A stretch of 64,000 bases of DNA from Xanthomonas sp. 10-10 (GTDB lineage Bacteria > Pseudomonadota > Gammaproteobacteria > Xanthomonadales > Xanthomonadaceae), in NCBI RefSeq assembly GCF_040182365.1, contig NZ_CP144460.1, positions 186,001-250,000 of the forward strand. The letters run 5' to 3'. The stretch's first letter is position 1. The number at the start of each line of letters is the position of its first letter. The translations under genes were made by a program, and so were the position numbers. A model generated the notes under the pieces. The model was not told the origin of the DNA. It was given only the letters and a program-made list of their open reading frames with translations, and made no database searches. Below are positions 54,399-63,902 of this stretch, one piece after another.

Positions 54399-55502
54399 AT
54401 GACATGCCTCCTGCGCGACATCACCAAACCGCTGAACCTGGCCGGCGTGCTCACCATCGCCGGGGTCATGTTGTCGTTCGGCCCGGAGCTCGCGCCGTAC
54501 GGGCAATGGCGCTGGCCCACGGTGATCGCCTTCACCCTGCTGTTCCTGCTGCGCTACCTGCTGCCGCCACGGCCGCTGCCGCAGCATGGCGCCCTGTTGC
54601 TGCAGGCAGTGCTGGCGGTGGCCCTGGTCTGGCTGGAGCCGCGCACGGGCACTTCGCCGGTGCTGCTGGTGCTGGTGGTCGCGCAGGCGGCGATGCGCTG
54701 GCAACCGCCGCAGGTGCTGGCGCTGATGCTGGCGCTCAATGCGGCCATGTACGCGGTCTTCGTGCAGGCGCACGTCTCGCGCCCATTGCTGGTAGTGGTC
54801 ATCTACACCAGCTTCCAGGCCTTTGCCGCGCTGACCGCCAACTACGCGCGCAGTGCCGAGCGCGCGCGCGATGCGCTGGCCTACGTCAACGCCGATCTGC
54901 TGGCCACCCGCGCGCTGCTGGCCGACAGCGCGCGCGACGCCGAACGCCTGCGCCTGGCGCGCGAGCTGCACGATGTGGCCGGGCACAAGCTCACCGCCAT
55001 GCGCATCAATCTGCGCCTGCTCAGCGCCGACCCCGCGTTGGCGCAGCGCGACGACATTGCGGTGCTGGAGCAGCTGTCTGCCGAACTGCTGGCCGACATC
55101 CGCAACGTGGTGCAGTCCATGCGCGACGATCGGGGCCTGGACCTGCAGACCGCGTTGCGCGCGCTGGCCGCACCGTTCCCGCGTCCGGCCCTGCGCCTGC
55201 GCATCGACCCGGACGTGCGCATCACCGATGCCCGCGTGGCCGACATGTTGCTGCGGCTGGTACAGGAGGCGCTGACCAATGCCGTGCGGCATGCCGATGC
55301 CGACGAAGTGGCGGTGCATCTGCAATGCGAGAATGCGCAGCTGCGGGTGGACATCGAAGACGACGGCCGCCGCGCCGAGCGCATCCGCGAAGGCAATGGC
55401 ATCACCGGCATGCGCGAGCGCCTGGCGGCCTTGCACGGCCAGCTCGACCTTGGCCTCACCCCCACGGGCGGCATGCATCTGACTGCGAGAGTTCCGGTAT
55501 GA
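54399..55502 (+). CDS. DesK/NarX-type sensor histidine kinase
   Basis: A 367-aa membrane kinase. About five hydrophobic helices in residues about 15-145 form the sensor. HisKA_3 follows with the phosphorylated H191 in RELHDVAGHKLTAMR. The ATPase part has VQEALTNAVRHADAD (N-box) and IEDDGRRAERIREGNGI (G1). It is the input half of a two-component system; the response regulator ATG overlaps its stop by four bases. By fold it may sense membrane state (DesK-like), but the stimulus is unknown. Confidence 0.92.
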   Translation: MTCLLRDITKPLNLAGVLTIAGVMLSFGPELAPYGQWRWPTVIAFTLLFLLRYLLPPRPLPQHGALLLQAVLAVALVWLEPRTGTSPVLLVLVVAQAAMRWQPPQVLALMLALNAAMYAVFVQAHVSRPLLVVVIYTSFQAFAALTANYARSAERARDALAYVNADLLATRALLADSARDAERLRLARELHDVAGHKLTAMRINLRLLSADPALAQRDDIAVLEQLSAELLADIRNVVQSMRDDRGLDLQTALRALAAPFPRPALRLRIDPDVRITDARVADMLLRLVQEALTNAVRHADADEVAVHLQCENAQLRVDIEDDGRRAERIREGNGITGMRERLAALHGQLDLGLTPTGGMHLTARVPV

Positions 55503-56131
55503 GTCCACTTCGAATCGCCCTGGCCGACGACCAGATCCTGGTCCGCGCCGGCTTGCGCGCCTTGCTGCAGCAACAAGGCGTGGAGGTGGTCTGCGAGGCC
55601 GACGACGGCCAGGCATTGCTGGATGCGCTGAGCACCACCTCGGTGGATGTGGTGCTCAGCGATATCCGCATGCCAGGCATCGACGGCATCCAGGCGCTGG
55701 AGCAACTGCGCGCCCGCGGCGACCGCACCCCGGTACTGCTGCTGACCACCTTCGACGATAGCGACCTGCTGCTGCGCGCCACCGAAGCCGGCGCACAGGG
55801 CTTCCTGCTCAAGGATGCCGCCCCGGAAGACCTGCGCGATGCCATCGCCCGCGTCGCCGCCGGCGACACCCTGCTGCAACCGGTCAGCACCGACCCGGTG
55901 CGCGCGCGTTACCAGTTCCGCGACCAGCAGGCGCCGAGCGAGACCTTCAGCGAACGCGAGGTGGCGATCCTGCGCCTGCTGGCCGGCGGCTATTCCAACA
56001 AGGAAATCGCCCGCACCCTGTTCCTGGCCGACGGCACGGTGAAGAACTACGTCTCCACCATCCTGGAAAAGCTCGGCACCCGCGACCGCACCAGGGCGGT
56101 GTTGAAGGCGATCACGCTGCGGGTGATTTGA
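55499..56131 (+). CDS. NarL/FixJ-family response regulator
   Basis: A 210-aa response regulator. The receiver domain has D10/D11 and the phospho-acceptor D55 in VVLSDIRMPG, a Thr in LLTTFDD and Lys in FLLKDA. The C-terminal LuxR-type helix-turn-helix has SEREVAILRLLAGGYSNKEI followed by ARTLFLADGTVKNYVSTILE. It is activated by the preceding kinase (ATGA overlap). Targets are not identifiable. Confidence 0.94.
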   Translation: MSPLRIALADDQILVRAGLRALLQQQGVEVVCEADDGQALLDALSTTSVDVVLSDIRMPGIDGIQALEQLRARGDRTPVLLLTTFDDSDLLLRATEAGAQGFLLKDAAPEDLRDAIARVAAGDTLLQPVSTDPVRARYQFRDQQAPSETFSEREVAILRLLAGGYSNKEIARTLFLADGTVKNYVSTILEKLGTRDRTRAVLKAITLRVI

Positions 56132-56607
56132 GGGCGGGGATTGGGGAGTCGGGATTGGGGATTGGTAAGAGCGCATCCCGGGGCCGGCGTGAGGGTGGGT
56201 TTGGGATTGGGGTTGGTACAGGCGCTACCGCGCGGCGTTTGGTTGGGATTGGGAGATCAAGAGTTGGCAGTGGGGGGCAAGCGCTTTCGGCAGCGGCAGA
56301 CGGCAGCGGCAGGCGACAGAGGACAAGCAGTAGCCGATGCAACCAGGAGCTCAAAGCCCCTCTCCCGCCTGCGGGGGCTGGGGTGAGGGTACGGGGCGAA
56401 GCCATGCGCGCTGGCGGGTCAACAGGCTTCGCTCAAGACGCCTGCTCCATCTTGCTGTTTCAAAAGCAATTTCCAGCATCCGTCAGCCTCCGGCAGTAAC
56501 CGTAAGATTGCCGTCAGGTCCCGCAGCGGGCCACCCGCGAAGGTGTCCCGGCGGCCACTGGCGCCGCCCGGAAACGCGCCGCGCTCCGGTCTGCTGCGGA
56601 GCTCGTC
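56132..56607. repeat. repeat-rich intergenic region
   Basis: Several copies of the GGGATTGGGGATTGG heptamer repeat (about 56140-56165 and 56205-56250), and a Xanthomonas-type CCCCTCTCCCGCCTGCGGGG palindrome block at 56357-56400. No gene is evident. Confidence 0.7.
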
Positions 56608-56724
56608 ATGCGCTTCTTCCAACATCTTGGCTTGCTGTTGATGGTGTCCGTTGCAGTCGCGTGGTCGTCCCCGACGCAGGCCGAGTTGCCAGGTCCATGG
56701 ATCCAGGCCGCACTTCCGGCGTGA
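56608..56724 (+). pseudogene. truncated secreted protein (signal peptide only)
   Basis: GGAG then ATG 56608 opens a 38-codon frame: MRFFQHLGLLLMVSVAVAWS, an Ala cleavage site (TQAE), then stop after 13 mature residues. The next ~240 bp are open in another frame (CELSQPRYAPSLQHR, WSSNLSLRGARLCEDRHW), suggesting a frameshifted or decayed secreted protein. No family was recognised. Confidence 0.4.
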
Positions 56725-56968
56725 ATTGCGAGTTGAGCCAACCGCGTTATGCGCCGTCGCTGCAGCACCGGCGAGCCTGTCGGGGCAGGCTGCATGCCGC
56801 CGGCAGCGCGGGAGCGAATGTCGCGCACGAGGAGTTGGCCGACGTCTGGTCGAGCAACCTGTCCTTGCGAGGGGCTCGGCTGTGCGAGGACCGCCACTGG
56901 CGGCCCTCGCGATGCGGCGGCTGTCGGTATCCGTATGACGTTGGTGACCGCCGGGGGGGACCTAAGCT

Positions 56969-57376
56969 CTAGGGAGTGATCTGCGGATCGTTGCCCACCT
57001 CTGGGTCGCAGCTGAAGGTTTCCCCACGCTGCAGGTCCTCGACGACCACCATGAAGAAGATCAGTGTCGAGCGATCGTTGGCATTGCGAAACGAGACCCA
57101 GCGGCCGTCGGGGTCGTACTCGATGTTGCTGATCTGATTCTGCGAGTCGGAACTGATCAGCTTGCGAATCCTGAAATTGAAGCCTACCGCCTCGTCGAAC
57201 CGGTAACGCATGGTGACGTTGCGATGGTGGCCCGGCACCAGCACCATCCCTGGCTGGTAGTGATAGTGGTACTTCCCGTGGCCGGTATTGCCGCCGATCT
57301 CCACATAGGCCACCGACATTGCGCAATCAATGTTCGTACCGGGATGGCACGCGATCTTGTTTTCCTGTTCCGTCAT
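56969..57376 (-). CDS. 135-aa protein coupled to the STAND regulator
   Basis: A 135-aa soluble protein whose ATG overlaps the stop of the large regulator by four bases. Mostly beta: DCAMSVAYVEIGGN, a His/Tyr cluster (HGKYHYHYQPG), MRYRFDEAVGFNFRIR, WVSFRNANDRSTLIFFMVV, and the end SCDPEVGNDPQITP. No family is assigned; the closing DPxxxNDP style recalls small proteins that accompany bacterial STAND or caspase-type genes, but that is only an impression. It is likely the output or partner of the upstream regulator. Confidence 0.65.
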   Translation of the reverse strand: MTEQENKIACHPGTNIDCAMSVAYVEIGGNTGHGKYHYHYQPGMVLVPGHHRNVTMRYRFDEAVGFNFRIRKLISSDSQNQISNIEYDPDGRWVSFRNANDRSTLIFFMVVVEDLQRGETFSCDPEVGNDPQITP

Positions 57377-60300
57377 GACGAGGTCTGTTCCTTGAGGAGC
57401 GGGGCGTAAAAGGAAACGAACCCCGGGTGACGGTAGCCCGCCTGATACAACCACCCGAGTTGTTGCATGACTGCCGCCTGCCGGCCCAGGAGGATCTGCG
57501 CCCGGACCCATGGATCGAGCAGGGCCTTGTTGTGGCTGGCACCGGCGTCGGCACCGAGTACCGCCACCGCGCGCTCCCAGCATGCGCGCGCTGCCGCTGT
57601 CTTGCCGGCTGCGGCGTGTTGTTCGCCTTGCCATACCAGTGCGTGGGCAAGGGTGGTCGGTCCTAGAGGATCTTGCGGCCGGGCGCGATGCAGGGCCTCC
57701 AGCCGGGCGACGCTGGCCTGTAATGCCGCCGCACGGGCAGCCGCTGCATTCGGCTGCAGATACGCCAGCCGCAGAGCGATCACCGCGTCCAGCCATTGCC
57801 ATTCCGGCAACGGCTGACGCTGCTGCAGCAAGGGTGCCAGGCGTTGCCGGGCCTGTTGCAGTGCGCGTTGCCCCTGCGCGGGCCGTCCGTCCAGTGCGGT
57901 CGCCCAGCCGATCTGCGCGTAGGCATGGGCCAGGTCGCGCTGCCATTGCAGGTTATCCGGCTGCAGGGCCACCAACGGTTGCAGGATTGCCACGGTCGCC
58001 TGTGCATCGGTCTGCGCTTGCGCGTTTTGACCGCGTGCCAGCGCCAGGTTGGATGCCAGCAGCAACGAAGTGGCCAGCCGACGTCGCCATGTGTCTGCAT
58101 CGGGCGTGGCCGCCACCAGCGTACGCAGCATGGCGATCTGTTCGCGGTACCCGGCTTCGGCCGGCGCCAGCAGACCTTGCGTCTCCTGTGCCGAGCTGCG
58201 CCAGGACAGGCCATTGATCAACTCATATCGCACATTGGTGTTCTCGGGCGCGGCGGCAAGCACGCGCTGTTTGAGCGCAATCGAGCGGGTGAACAAGGGG
58301 ATGGCGCTGGCTGAATCGCCCACGTTCTGCGCGAGCGAACCGAGATTGGTGAGCGCGTAGGACAGTTCCAACTGCCAACGTGGGTCGTGCGGTGCGGTGC
58401 GTTGCAAGTCCTCGGCAATGGCCAGATAGCGCGACCAGTGCTCACGCGCCAACGCTGGTTGCTTGCGTTGATACTCCAGATACCCGCGCCAATACGCGGC
58501 CTGCCCGGTCTCTGCCCGTGCCTCCAGCAAGGACGGCGCATGGTGCACCGCTTGCTCGGCGATAGTGGCGGCGCGCAGGAATGCCGCTTGTGCCTGATCG
58601 AGCTTGCCTTGGTTCATCAGTACCTCGCCGGTCGTGCGCAAGGCACGCGCATGGTTGACCAGCTCGTCCGGCTGCATGCCGGCGCTAGGCAAATCCTCCA
58701 GATACCGCAGCGAGCGGCTGCCCACGCTGTCGAGCAGCTTGAGGTTGCCAACGGTGCGCAACTGCTCGGCCAGATCGCCCAGCATGTAGCCCACCAGTTG
58801 CTGCGCCTGGTCGCGGCGTTCTTCTGCCACCTGCTGGGCCTGCCGCGCCTGCCAACCGAGCAGGAGCGATGCGCTGGCCAGCACCACCAGCAAGGTGGCG
58901 GCTGTCGCATACAGGCCGCGGCGGTGTCGCTGCGAGCGCTCGCAGGCGCGCAGGAATGCCACGTCCACCGCATCCAGGTCCTGCGGCATGCGCCGCGCGG
59001 CTTCGCGCGCTTCGCTCAACGGGCGCCCGCTGTTGAGCAGGTGATCGCTACGCCGGCCCTCGCTTGCCCAACGCTGCGCGGCCAGCTGCAGGCGCTTGCG
59101 TGCCTGCAGCAGCCGGCGATTTTCGTGGATCCACTCGGCCGCACGTGGCCATTGCCGCAACAAGGCTTCGTGCGCCACCGCAAACCCCGGCTCGCCGGCC
59201 ACCAGCTCGCTGACGAACAGCCGCGCATGCACGAAGGCAGCGACCAGCGCGTGCGCCGCACCGTCGGCCGGCAATGCCGACCAGGGCGCACGGCGTGCGG
59301 TCACCGCCGCGCTGTCGGGGTGGATCACGCTCAGCTGTGTCAGCACCTCGCCCAGTGCCGCTTGCGCAGCGGCCGGCAATGCACGAAAGGTCGCTTCGGC
59401 GTGATGCGCCAGCGCGCCCTCCAGCCCACCCAGTGCGCGATAGGCCGCAAAGGTCAGCAGGCCATCGTCGCTGCGCTGCGCGTGCAGCGCATGCAATAGA
59501 TGCTGCAACAACGGCAACGCATCGGGCTGGCGCGCGGTGGCATCGCGCAGTACATCGTCCAGGCGGCTGGCGCTGTCGTGTTCTTCTTCAAAGCGCAGCC
59601 CGGCCATGGCCGCCGGCACGCGAATGATCTGGCCGATCTCGCCATCGCGCGGTGGCAGCAGATCCACGTGCCCGTCGCCGCGTTTGAGCTCGACGATGTC
59701 CGGCAACGCATCGATCAGGCGCGGATAAAAGTCGCTGCGGGTCAGCAGCAGCACCGCCACATTTGCGCTGCTGCACAGCGCCTGCAATGTGGCGGCCAGC
59801 GCGCTGCGGTCGGCATCGGTGATGCCGAGCGTGGCCACCATGGCTTCGGCATGGTCGATCACCAGCAGCAGGTGCCGCTGGGCCTGTGCGCTATCGCGTG
59901 CGGGTCCGCCTTGCCGCATCGCCTCGCCGATGGCGGCATGCAGCGGGGCAGGGTGCTGCAACCACTCGGCAAGCCGGGCCAGTTGCGCGGGCGAGAACAC
60001 CGCACGCCCGGCGACTGACCACTCGCCAAGTGCGCGCGCGAGCGTGTCGTGCACGTCGCCGCCGCGGCATTGCGCCAGGTTGCAGTAGGTCACCGCCACC
60101 GCTTCCAGCCCATCCAGCCCGCCGGTGTGCGACAGCAACGGCACCACGCCGGCCCGCAGCAACGAGGTCTTGCCGCAGCCGCTGGCCCCGCTCACCAGCA
60201 CCAGCCCGCGCTGGCTGTGCAGCTGCGCGCGCAACGCGGCCACCACCTGCGCAATCGCATGGCTGCGGCCGAAAAACACCTCTGCGTGCGCCGGGTCGAA

Positions 60301-60723
60301 GGCCTGCAGACCCACATACGGGCTGCCCTGCGCCCACGATTGGGTGCCGATCACCGCGCCGCGATAGTCCTGCGGAAACACCACCTTGGGCAGCAGCCGA
60401 TAGCCGCGTTTGCGGATGGTTTCGATGTAGCGCGGCTGGCGGCTGTCGTCGCCCAGCTTGCGGCGCAGCTGGGCGATGGTCTTGTGCACCGGGTTGTCGC
60501 CGTAAAAGCTGCCGTGCCACACCTCGATCAGCAATTGCTCGGCGCTGATCACTTCGCCGGCGCGCTCGGCCAGTGCGATCAGCACTTCCATCATGCGCGG
60601 TTCCAGCGCGATGGTCTGGCCGTCGTCGATCAGCGTCAGCCGCTCCGGTTCGACCAGCAACGGACCCAGGCGGAACCGCGGAACGGAGCTCAGCTGCGTG
60701 ACGCGCTCGCTACGAAGGGACAT
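57373..60723 (-). CDS. winged-helix / STAND-type NTPase / TPR membrane regulator
   Basis: A 1116-aa protein. Residues about 20-112 are an OmpR/CadC-type winged helix (EPRMMEVLIALAERAGEVIS ... YIETIRKRGYRLLP). Residues about 134-560 are an nSTAND-type NTPase: SPYVGLQAFDPAHAEVFFGR, then Walker A GASGCGKTS at 179-187 and Walker B LLLVIDHAEAM. One membrane helix lies near 600-620 (YATAATLLVVLASASLLLGW). A TPR-rich C-terminal half follows to the end. This is a transmembrane transcription factor with a signal NTPase in the cytoplasm and periplasmic TPRs. Start 60723 gives the family N-terminus. Confidence 0.88.
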   Translation of the reverse strand: MSLRSERVTQLSSVPRFRLGPLLVEPERLTLIDDGQTIALEPRMMEVLIALAERAGEVISAEQLLIEVWHGSFYGDNPVHKTIAQLRRKLGDDSRQPRYIETIRKRGYRLLPKVVFPQDYRGAVIGTQSWAQGSPYVGLQAFDPAHAEVFFGRSHAIAQVVAALRAQLHSQRGLVLVSGASGCGKTSLLRAGVVPLLSHTGGLDGLEAVAVTYCNLAQCRGGDVHDTLARALGEWSVAGRAVFSPAQLARLAEWLQHPAPLHAAIGEAMRQGGPARDSAQAQRHLLLVIDHAEAMVATLGITDADRSALAATLQALCSSANVAVLLLTRSDFYPRLIDALPDIVELKRGDGHVDLLPPRDGEIGQIIRVPAAMAGLRFEEEHDSASRLDDVLRDATARQPDALPLLQHLLHALHAQRSDDGLLTFAAYRALGGLEGALAHHAEATFRALPAAAQAALGEVLTQLSVIHPDSAAVTARRAPWSALPADGAAHALVAAFVHARLFVSELVAGEPGFAVAHEALLRQWPRAAEWIHENRRLLQARKRLQLAAQRWASEGRRSDHLLNSGRPLSEAREAARRMPQDLDAVDVAFLRACERSQRHRRGLYATAATLLVVLASASLLLGWQARQAQQVAEERRDQAQQLVGYMLGDLAEQLRTVGNLKLLDSVGSRSLRYLEDLPSAGMQPDELVNHARALRTTGEVLMNQGKLDQAQAAFLRAATIAEQAVHHAPSLLEARAETGQAAYWRGYLEYQRKQPALAREHWSRYLAIAEDLQRTAPHDPRWQLELSYALTNLGSLAQNVGDSASAIPLFTRSIALKQRVLAAAPENTNVRYELINGLSWRSSAQETQGLLAPAEAGYREQIAMLRTLVAATPDADTWRRRLATSLLLASNLALARGQNAQAQTDAQATVAILQPLVALQPDNLQWQRDLAHAYAQIGWATALDGRPAQGQRALQQARQRLAPLLQQRQPLPEWQWLDAVIALRLAYLQPNAAAARAAALQASVARLEALHRARPQDPLGPTTLAHALVWQGEQHAAAGKTAAARACWERAVAVLGADAGASHNKALLDPWVRAQILLGRQAAVMQQLGWLYQAGYRHPGFVSFYAPLLKEQTSS

Positions 60724-61038
60724 CGGTCGAATACCGGTCGTACAACTGGAAGGGGCCTGGACAATCGTCAACAGACACGGCACGGCAGGCCCGGAAAATA
60801 GCACAGCCGTTGCGGCCGCAATCGCTCGATCTCGCGCTTTCGCCGCCGCGGCGCCTGTGCGCAGGCTGGCGTAATGGGGCGTGGCGCAATGGCGGCAAGT
60901 GCGGCGATGCACGTGCTGGCCGGTTGTCGTGCCGGGCGCGCAGCCCTCCATACAGCAGCGTGTGTTGCGCATCAGGCTGTTTCGCATGCGGTGCACCGAT
61001 TAAGATGCCGCCAGCATCTTGCTGACCAGGAGTCCACG
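60724..61038. other. 315-bp divergent promoter region
   Basis: It separates the STAND regulator from fabV and should carry both promoters. No repeat or clear operator was noticed. Confidence 0.4.
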
Positions 61039-62247
61039 TTGATCATCCATCCCAAAGTGCGCGGTTTCATCTGCACCACCACGCATCCGCTTGGCTGCGA
61101 GCGCAATGTGCTCGAGCAGATCGCCGCAACGCGCGCACGCGGCGTGCGCAACGACGGCCCGAAGAAGGTGCTGGTGATCGGCGCGTCCAGCGGCTACGGC
61201 CTGGCCTCGCGCATCACCGCCGCGTTCGGCTTCGGCGCCGACACGCTGGGCGTGTTCTTCGAAAAACCCGGCACCGCCAGCAAGGCCGGTACCGCCGGCT
61301 GGTACAACTCGGCCGCGTTCGACAAGCACGCCAAGGCCGCGGGTCTGTACAGCAAGTCGATCAATGGCGATGCGTTTTCCGATGCCGCACGCGAAAAGGT
61401 CATCGAACTGATCAAGACCGAGATGGGCGGCCAGGTCGATCTGGTCGTGTACTCGCTGGCCTCGCCGGTGCGCAAGCTGCCGGGCAGCGGCGAAGTGAAG
61501 CGCTCGGCACTCAAGCCGATCGGCAACACCTACACCGCCACCGCCATCGACACCAACAAGGACACCATCATCCAGGCCTCGATCGAGCCGGCCAGCGAGC
61601 AGGAGATCGACGACACCATCACCGTGATGGGCGGGCAGGATTGGGAGCTATGGATCGACGCGCTGGAAGGCGCCGGTGTGCTTGCCGATGGCGCGCGCAG
61701 CGTGGCCTTCAGCTATATCGGCACCGAAATCACCTGGCCGATCTACTGGCATGGCGCGCTCGGCAAGGCCAAGGTCGATCTGGACCACACCGCGCAGCGC
61801 TTGAATGCGCGCCTGGGCAAGCACGGCGGCAGCGCCAACGTGGCGGTGCTCAAGTCGGTGGTGACCCAGGCCAGCGCCGCGATCCCGGTGATGCCGCTGT
61901 ACATCTCCATGGTCTACAAGATCATGAAGGAAAAGGGCCTGCACGAAGGCACCATCGACCAGCTGGACCGCCTGTTCCGCGAGCGCTTGTATCGCCAGGA
62001 CGGCCAGCCTGCCGAGCTGGACGACGAAAATCGCCTGCGCCTGGACGACTGGGAACTGCGCGACGACGTGCAGGACGCCTGCAAGGCGCTATGGCCGCAG
62101 GTCACCACCGAAAACCTGTTCCAGCTCACCGACTACGCCGGCTACAAGCACGAGTTCCTCAAGCTGTTCGGCTTCGAGCGTGACGACGTGGATTACGACG
62201 CCGATGTGGAGACGGACGTGAGCTTCGACTGCGTCGAGCTGAGCTGA
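61039..62247 (+). CDS. fabV: FabV enoyl-[acyl-carrier-protein] reductase
   Basis: A 402-aa FabV, the triclosan-resistant NADH-dependent enoyl-ACP reductase that finishes each fatty acid elongation cycle in Xanthomonas. The TTG start is supported by AGGAG eight bases upstream and by the family N-terminus [20 protein letters not shown]. Cofactor loop [12 protein letters not shown] at 48-59; catalytic Y236-x8-K245 in [11 protein letters not shown]. It is monocistronic and very likely essential unless another reductase exists elsewhere. Confidence 0.96.
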   Translation: MIIHPKVRGFICTTTHPLGCERNVLEQIAATRARGVRNDGPKKVLVIGASSGYGLASRITAAFGFGADTLGVFFEKPGTASKAGTAGWYNSAAFDKHAKAAGLYSKSINGDAFSDAAREKVIELIKTEMGGQVDLVVYSLASPVRKLPGSGEVKRSALKPIGNTYTATAIDTNKDTIIQASIEPASEQEIDDTITVMGGQDWELWIDALEGAGVLADGARSVAFSYIGTEITWPIYWHGALGKAKVDLDHTAQRLNARLGKHGGSANVAVLKSVVTQASAAIPVMPLYISMVYKIMKEKGLHEGTIDQLDRLFRERLYRQDGQPAELDDENRLRLDDWELRDDVQDACKALWPQVTTENLFQLTDYAGYKHEFLKLFGFERDDVDYDADVETDVSFDCVELS

Positions 62248-62252
62248 GAGCA

Positions 62253-62280
62253 GGGATTCGGGAATCGGGATTTGGGATTC
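62253..62280. repeat. GGGATTCGGGAATC heptamer repeat
   Basis: Short tandem GGGATTC units just after fabV. With the complementary block at 62378-62406 it could pair across about 100 bp. Confidence 0.7.
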
Positions 62281-62377
62281 GCAAGAGCGTGGGTGGCTGC
62301 ATCGCTGATCTTCGGCGAATCCAAATGCGTTGCGGCGAGGGCAATCGGCAAGCGATGCCGGTTGCCCTTGCTGTTAC

Positions 62378-62406
62378 GAATCCCCACTCCCAAATCCCAA
62401 ATCCCC
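62378..62406. repeat. AATCCC heptamer repeat
   Basis: GAATCCCCACTCCCAAATCC-type units directly before the membrane protein gene; the inverse of the block at 62253. Confidence 0.7.
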
Positions 62407-62413
62407 GCCCCCA

Positions 62414-62701
62414 ATGGACAAACTGATCGCCTTTCTGGTGCTGGCCGTTGTGGTCAGCGTGGCCTGCGCCGTAGTGCTGCGCTTCGTCAGGTTGCACTGG
62501 TCATTGAAGGCGATCGCCAATCTGTTGATCACCACGGCCGTCGTCTGCGCCGTGGTGATGCAGGACGGCTCTGCACCGCCCTGGCACCACGCCTTGCTGA
62601 TCACGCTGTTCTTCAGCGTCCCGGCGTCGCTGTGTGTGGTGCTGCTGAGCGCAGGATTCAAATGGATGACCAACAAACGCCGCACCCGTGCGCCCGCCTG
62701 A
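62414..62701 (+). CDS. small membrane protein
   Basis: A 95-aa protein with three hydrophobic helices (MDKLIAFLVLAVVVSVACAV, IANLLITTAVVCAVVM and HALLITLFFSVPASLCVVLL) and a basic tail (KWMTNKRRTRAPA). No family is known. The heptamer repeat sits in its leader, leaving no clear ribosome site. Confidence 0.65.
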   Translation: MDKLIAFLVLAVVVSVACAVVLRFVRLHWSLKAIANLLITTAVVCAVVMQDGSAPPWHHALLITLFFSVPASLCVVLLSAGFKWMTNKRRTRAPA

Positions 62702-62844
62702 AACGCGTGAGCGCAGCGAACAACACCTGGCAAGCACCTGCCCGCCGCCCTGCGGCCGCAACAACGCGTCAGTTCTGAGCGCACCGCGCTCCGTTAGCAA
62801 CAAGCCTGGACAGAGCGCCGAAAGCCAGCGCTCCTAAGCTCTTA

Positions 62845-62874
62845 CGATTCCCGATTCCCGATTCCCGATTCCCG
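62845..62874. repeat. GATTCCC tandem repeat
   Basis: Four perfect copies of GATTCCC in a row, six bases before the kinase stop; may act in transcript ending. Confidence 0.75.
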
Positions 62875-62879
62875 GCGCG

Positions 62880-63902
62880 TCAGCGCCGCACATCGAACCG
62901 CGCATCGCCCACGCAGGCCTGCACATCGGCCACCGACAGCGGATTGAAATCGCCCGGAATCGAATGCTTCAAGCAACCGGCAGCCAGGCCGAAGCGCACC
63001 GTGTCGTCCAGCGACCAGCCTTCGATCAGGCCGTGCAGCACGCCGGCGGCGAAGGCATCGCCACCGCCGATGCGGTCGATGATGGGCGTGAGTTCCTCGC
63101 TGGGCGCGCGCGCCACCTCGCCATTGCGCGGCACCAGCATCGCGCCCAGGCTGTGGTGGTCCACGTTATGCGCCACGCGCTGCGTGCAGGCCATCAACTG
63201 CAGCTGCGGGAACGCCGCAAACGCCTGCTGCGCGGCCGCTTCCACGCGCGCCTCCAGCGTGTCCTGCGGAAACTCGCCACCGAGTACCACCCCGATGTCG
63301 CGGTAGTCGGCAAACACCACATCGGCGCAGTCGAACAGCTGATGCAGGATGCCGCGCGCATCGCCCTGCCAGCGTTGCCAGAGCTTGGGCCGGTAGTTGC
63401 CGTCGAACGACACCTTGACCCCGGCCGCACGCGCGGCGCGCGCCGCCGCCAGCGTGGCCTGCGCGACATCGGCGCCCAGCGCCGGGCTCACCCCGGACAG
63501 GTGCAGCCATTGCGCGCCCTCGAGCAGGGCCGGCCAGTCGTAGGCATCGGCAGGCGCCAGCGCAAACGCCGAATCGGCGCGGTCGTAGACCACCTCGCTG
63601 GGCCGATGGATCGCCCCGGTGGTCAGGAAGTACAGGCCCATGCGGCCATCCACCCGCCGCACATGCCGCGTGTCCACGGCGTGCCGGCGCAGCTCGCCCA
63701 GCACTGCCGCGCCCAGCGGGTTGTCGGCGACCGTGCTGACCATGGCCACGTCGTGGCCGAAATGCGCCAGCGATACGCCGACATTGGCTTCGGCTCCACC
63801 GCAGTGCACGTCCAGCCGCGGCTGCTGCAACAGCAGTTCGTGACCAGGCGCCCCCAGGCGCAACAACAACTCTCCAAAACACAGGATGCGGGCGTGACTC
63901 AT
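62880..63902 (-). CDS. kdgK: 2-keto-3-deoxygluconate-type sugar kinase (PfkB family)
   Basis: A 340-aa ribokinase/PfkB-family kinase. N-terminal CFGELLLRLGAPGHELLLQQ and substrate-binding GGAEANVGVSLAHFG are as in KdgK. The C-terminal signature DRIGGGDAFAAGVLHGL carries the catalytic aspartate. It phosphorylates 2-keto-3-deoxygluconate on the way to the Entner-Doudoroff pathway, fitting pectin/uronate use by a plant-associated bacterium. The exact sugar is inferred. Its neighbours beyond the window edge are unseen. Confidence 0.85.
   Translation of the reverse strand: MSHARILCFGELLLRLGAPGHELLLQQPRLDVHCGGAEANVGVSLAHFGHDVAMVSTVADNPLGAAVLGELRRHAVDTRHVRRVDGRMGLYFLTTGAIHRPSEVVYDRADSAFALAPADAYDWPALLEGAQWLHLSGVSPALGADVAQATLAAARAARAAGVKVSFDGNYRPKLWQRWQGDARGILHQLFDCADVVFADYRDIGVVLGGEFPQDTLEARVEAAAQQAFAAFPQLQLMACTQRVAHNVDHHSLGAMLVPRNGEVARAPSEELTPIIDRIGGGDAFAAGVLHGLIEGWSLDDTVRFGLAAGCLKHSIPGDFNPLSVADVQACVGDARFDVRR

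Noticed and set aside
54207..55616. 469-codon minus-strand frame over the histidine kinase
   Set aside because: Same reason: the plus-strand kinase has clear H-box and ATPase motifs, and the antisense frame has none.
56969..57376. AidA/PixA inclusion-body family assignment for the 135-aa protein
   Set aside because: Only the length and a vague C-terminal DP...N pattern agree; the core motifs do not match.
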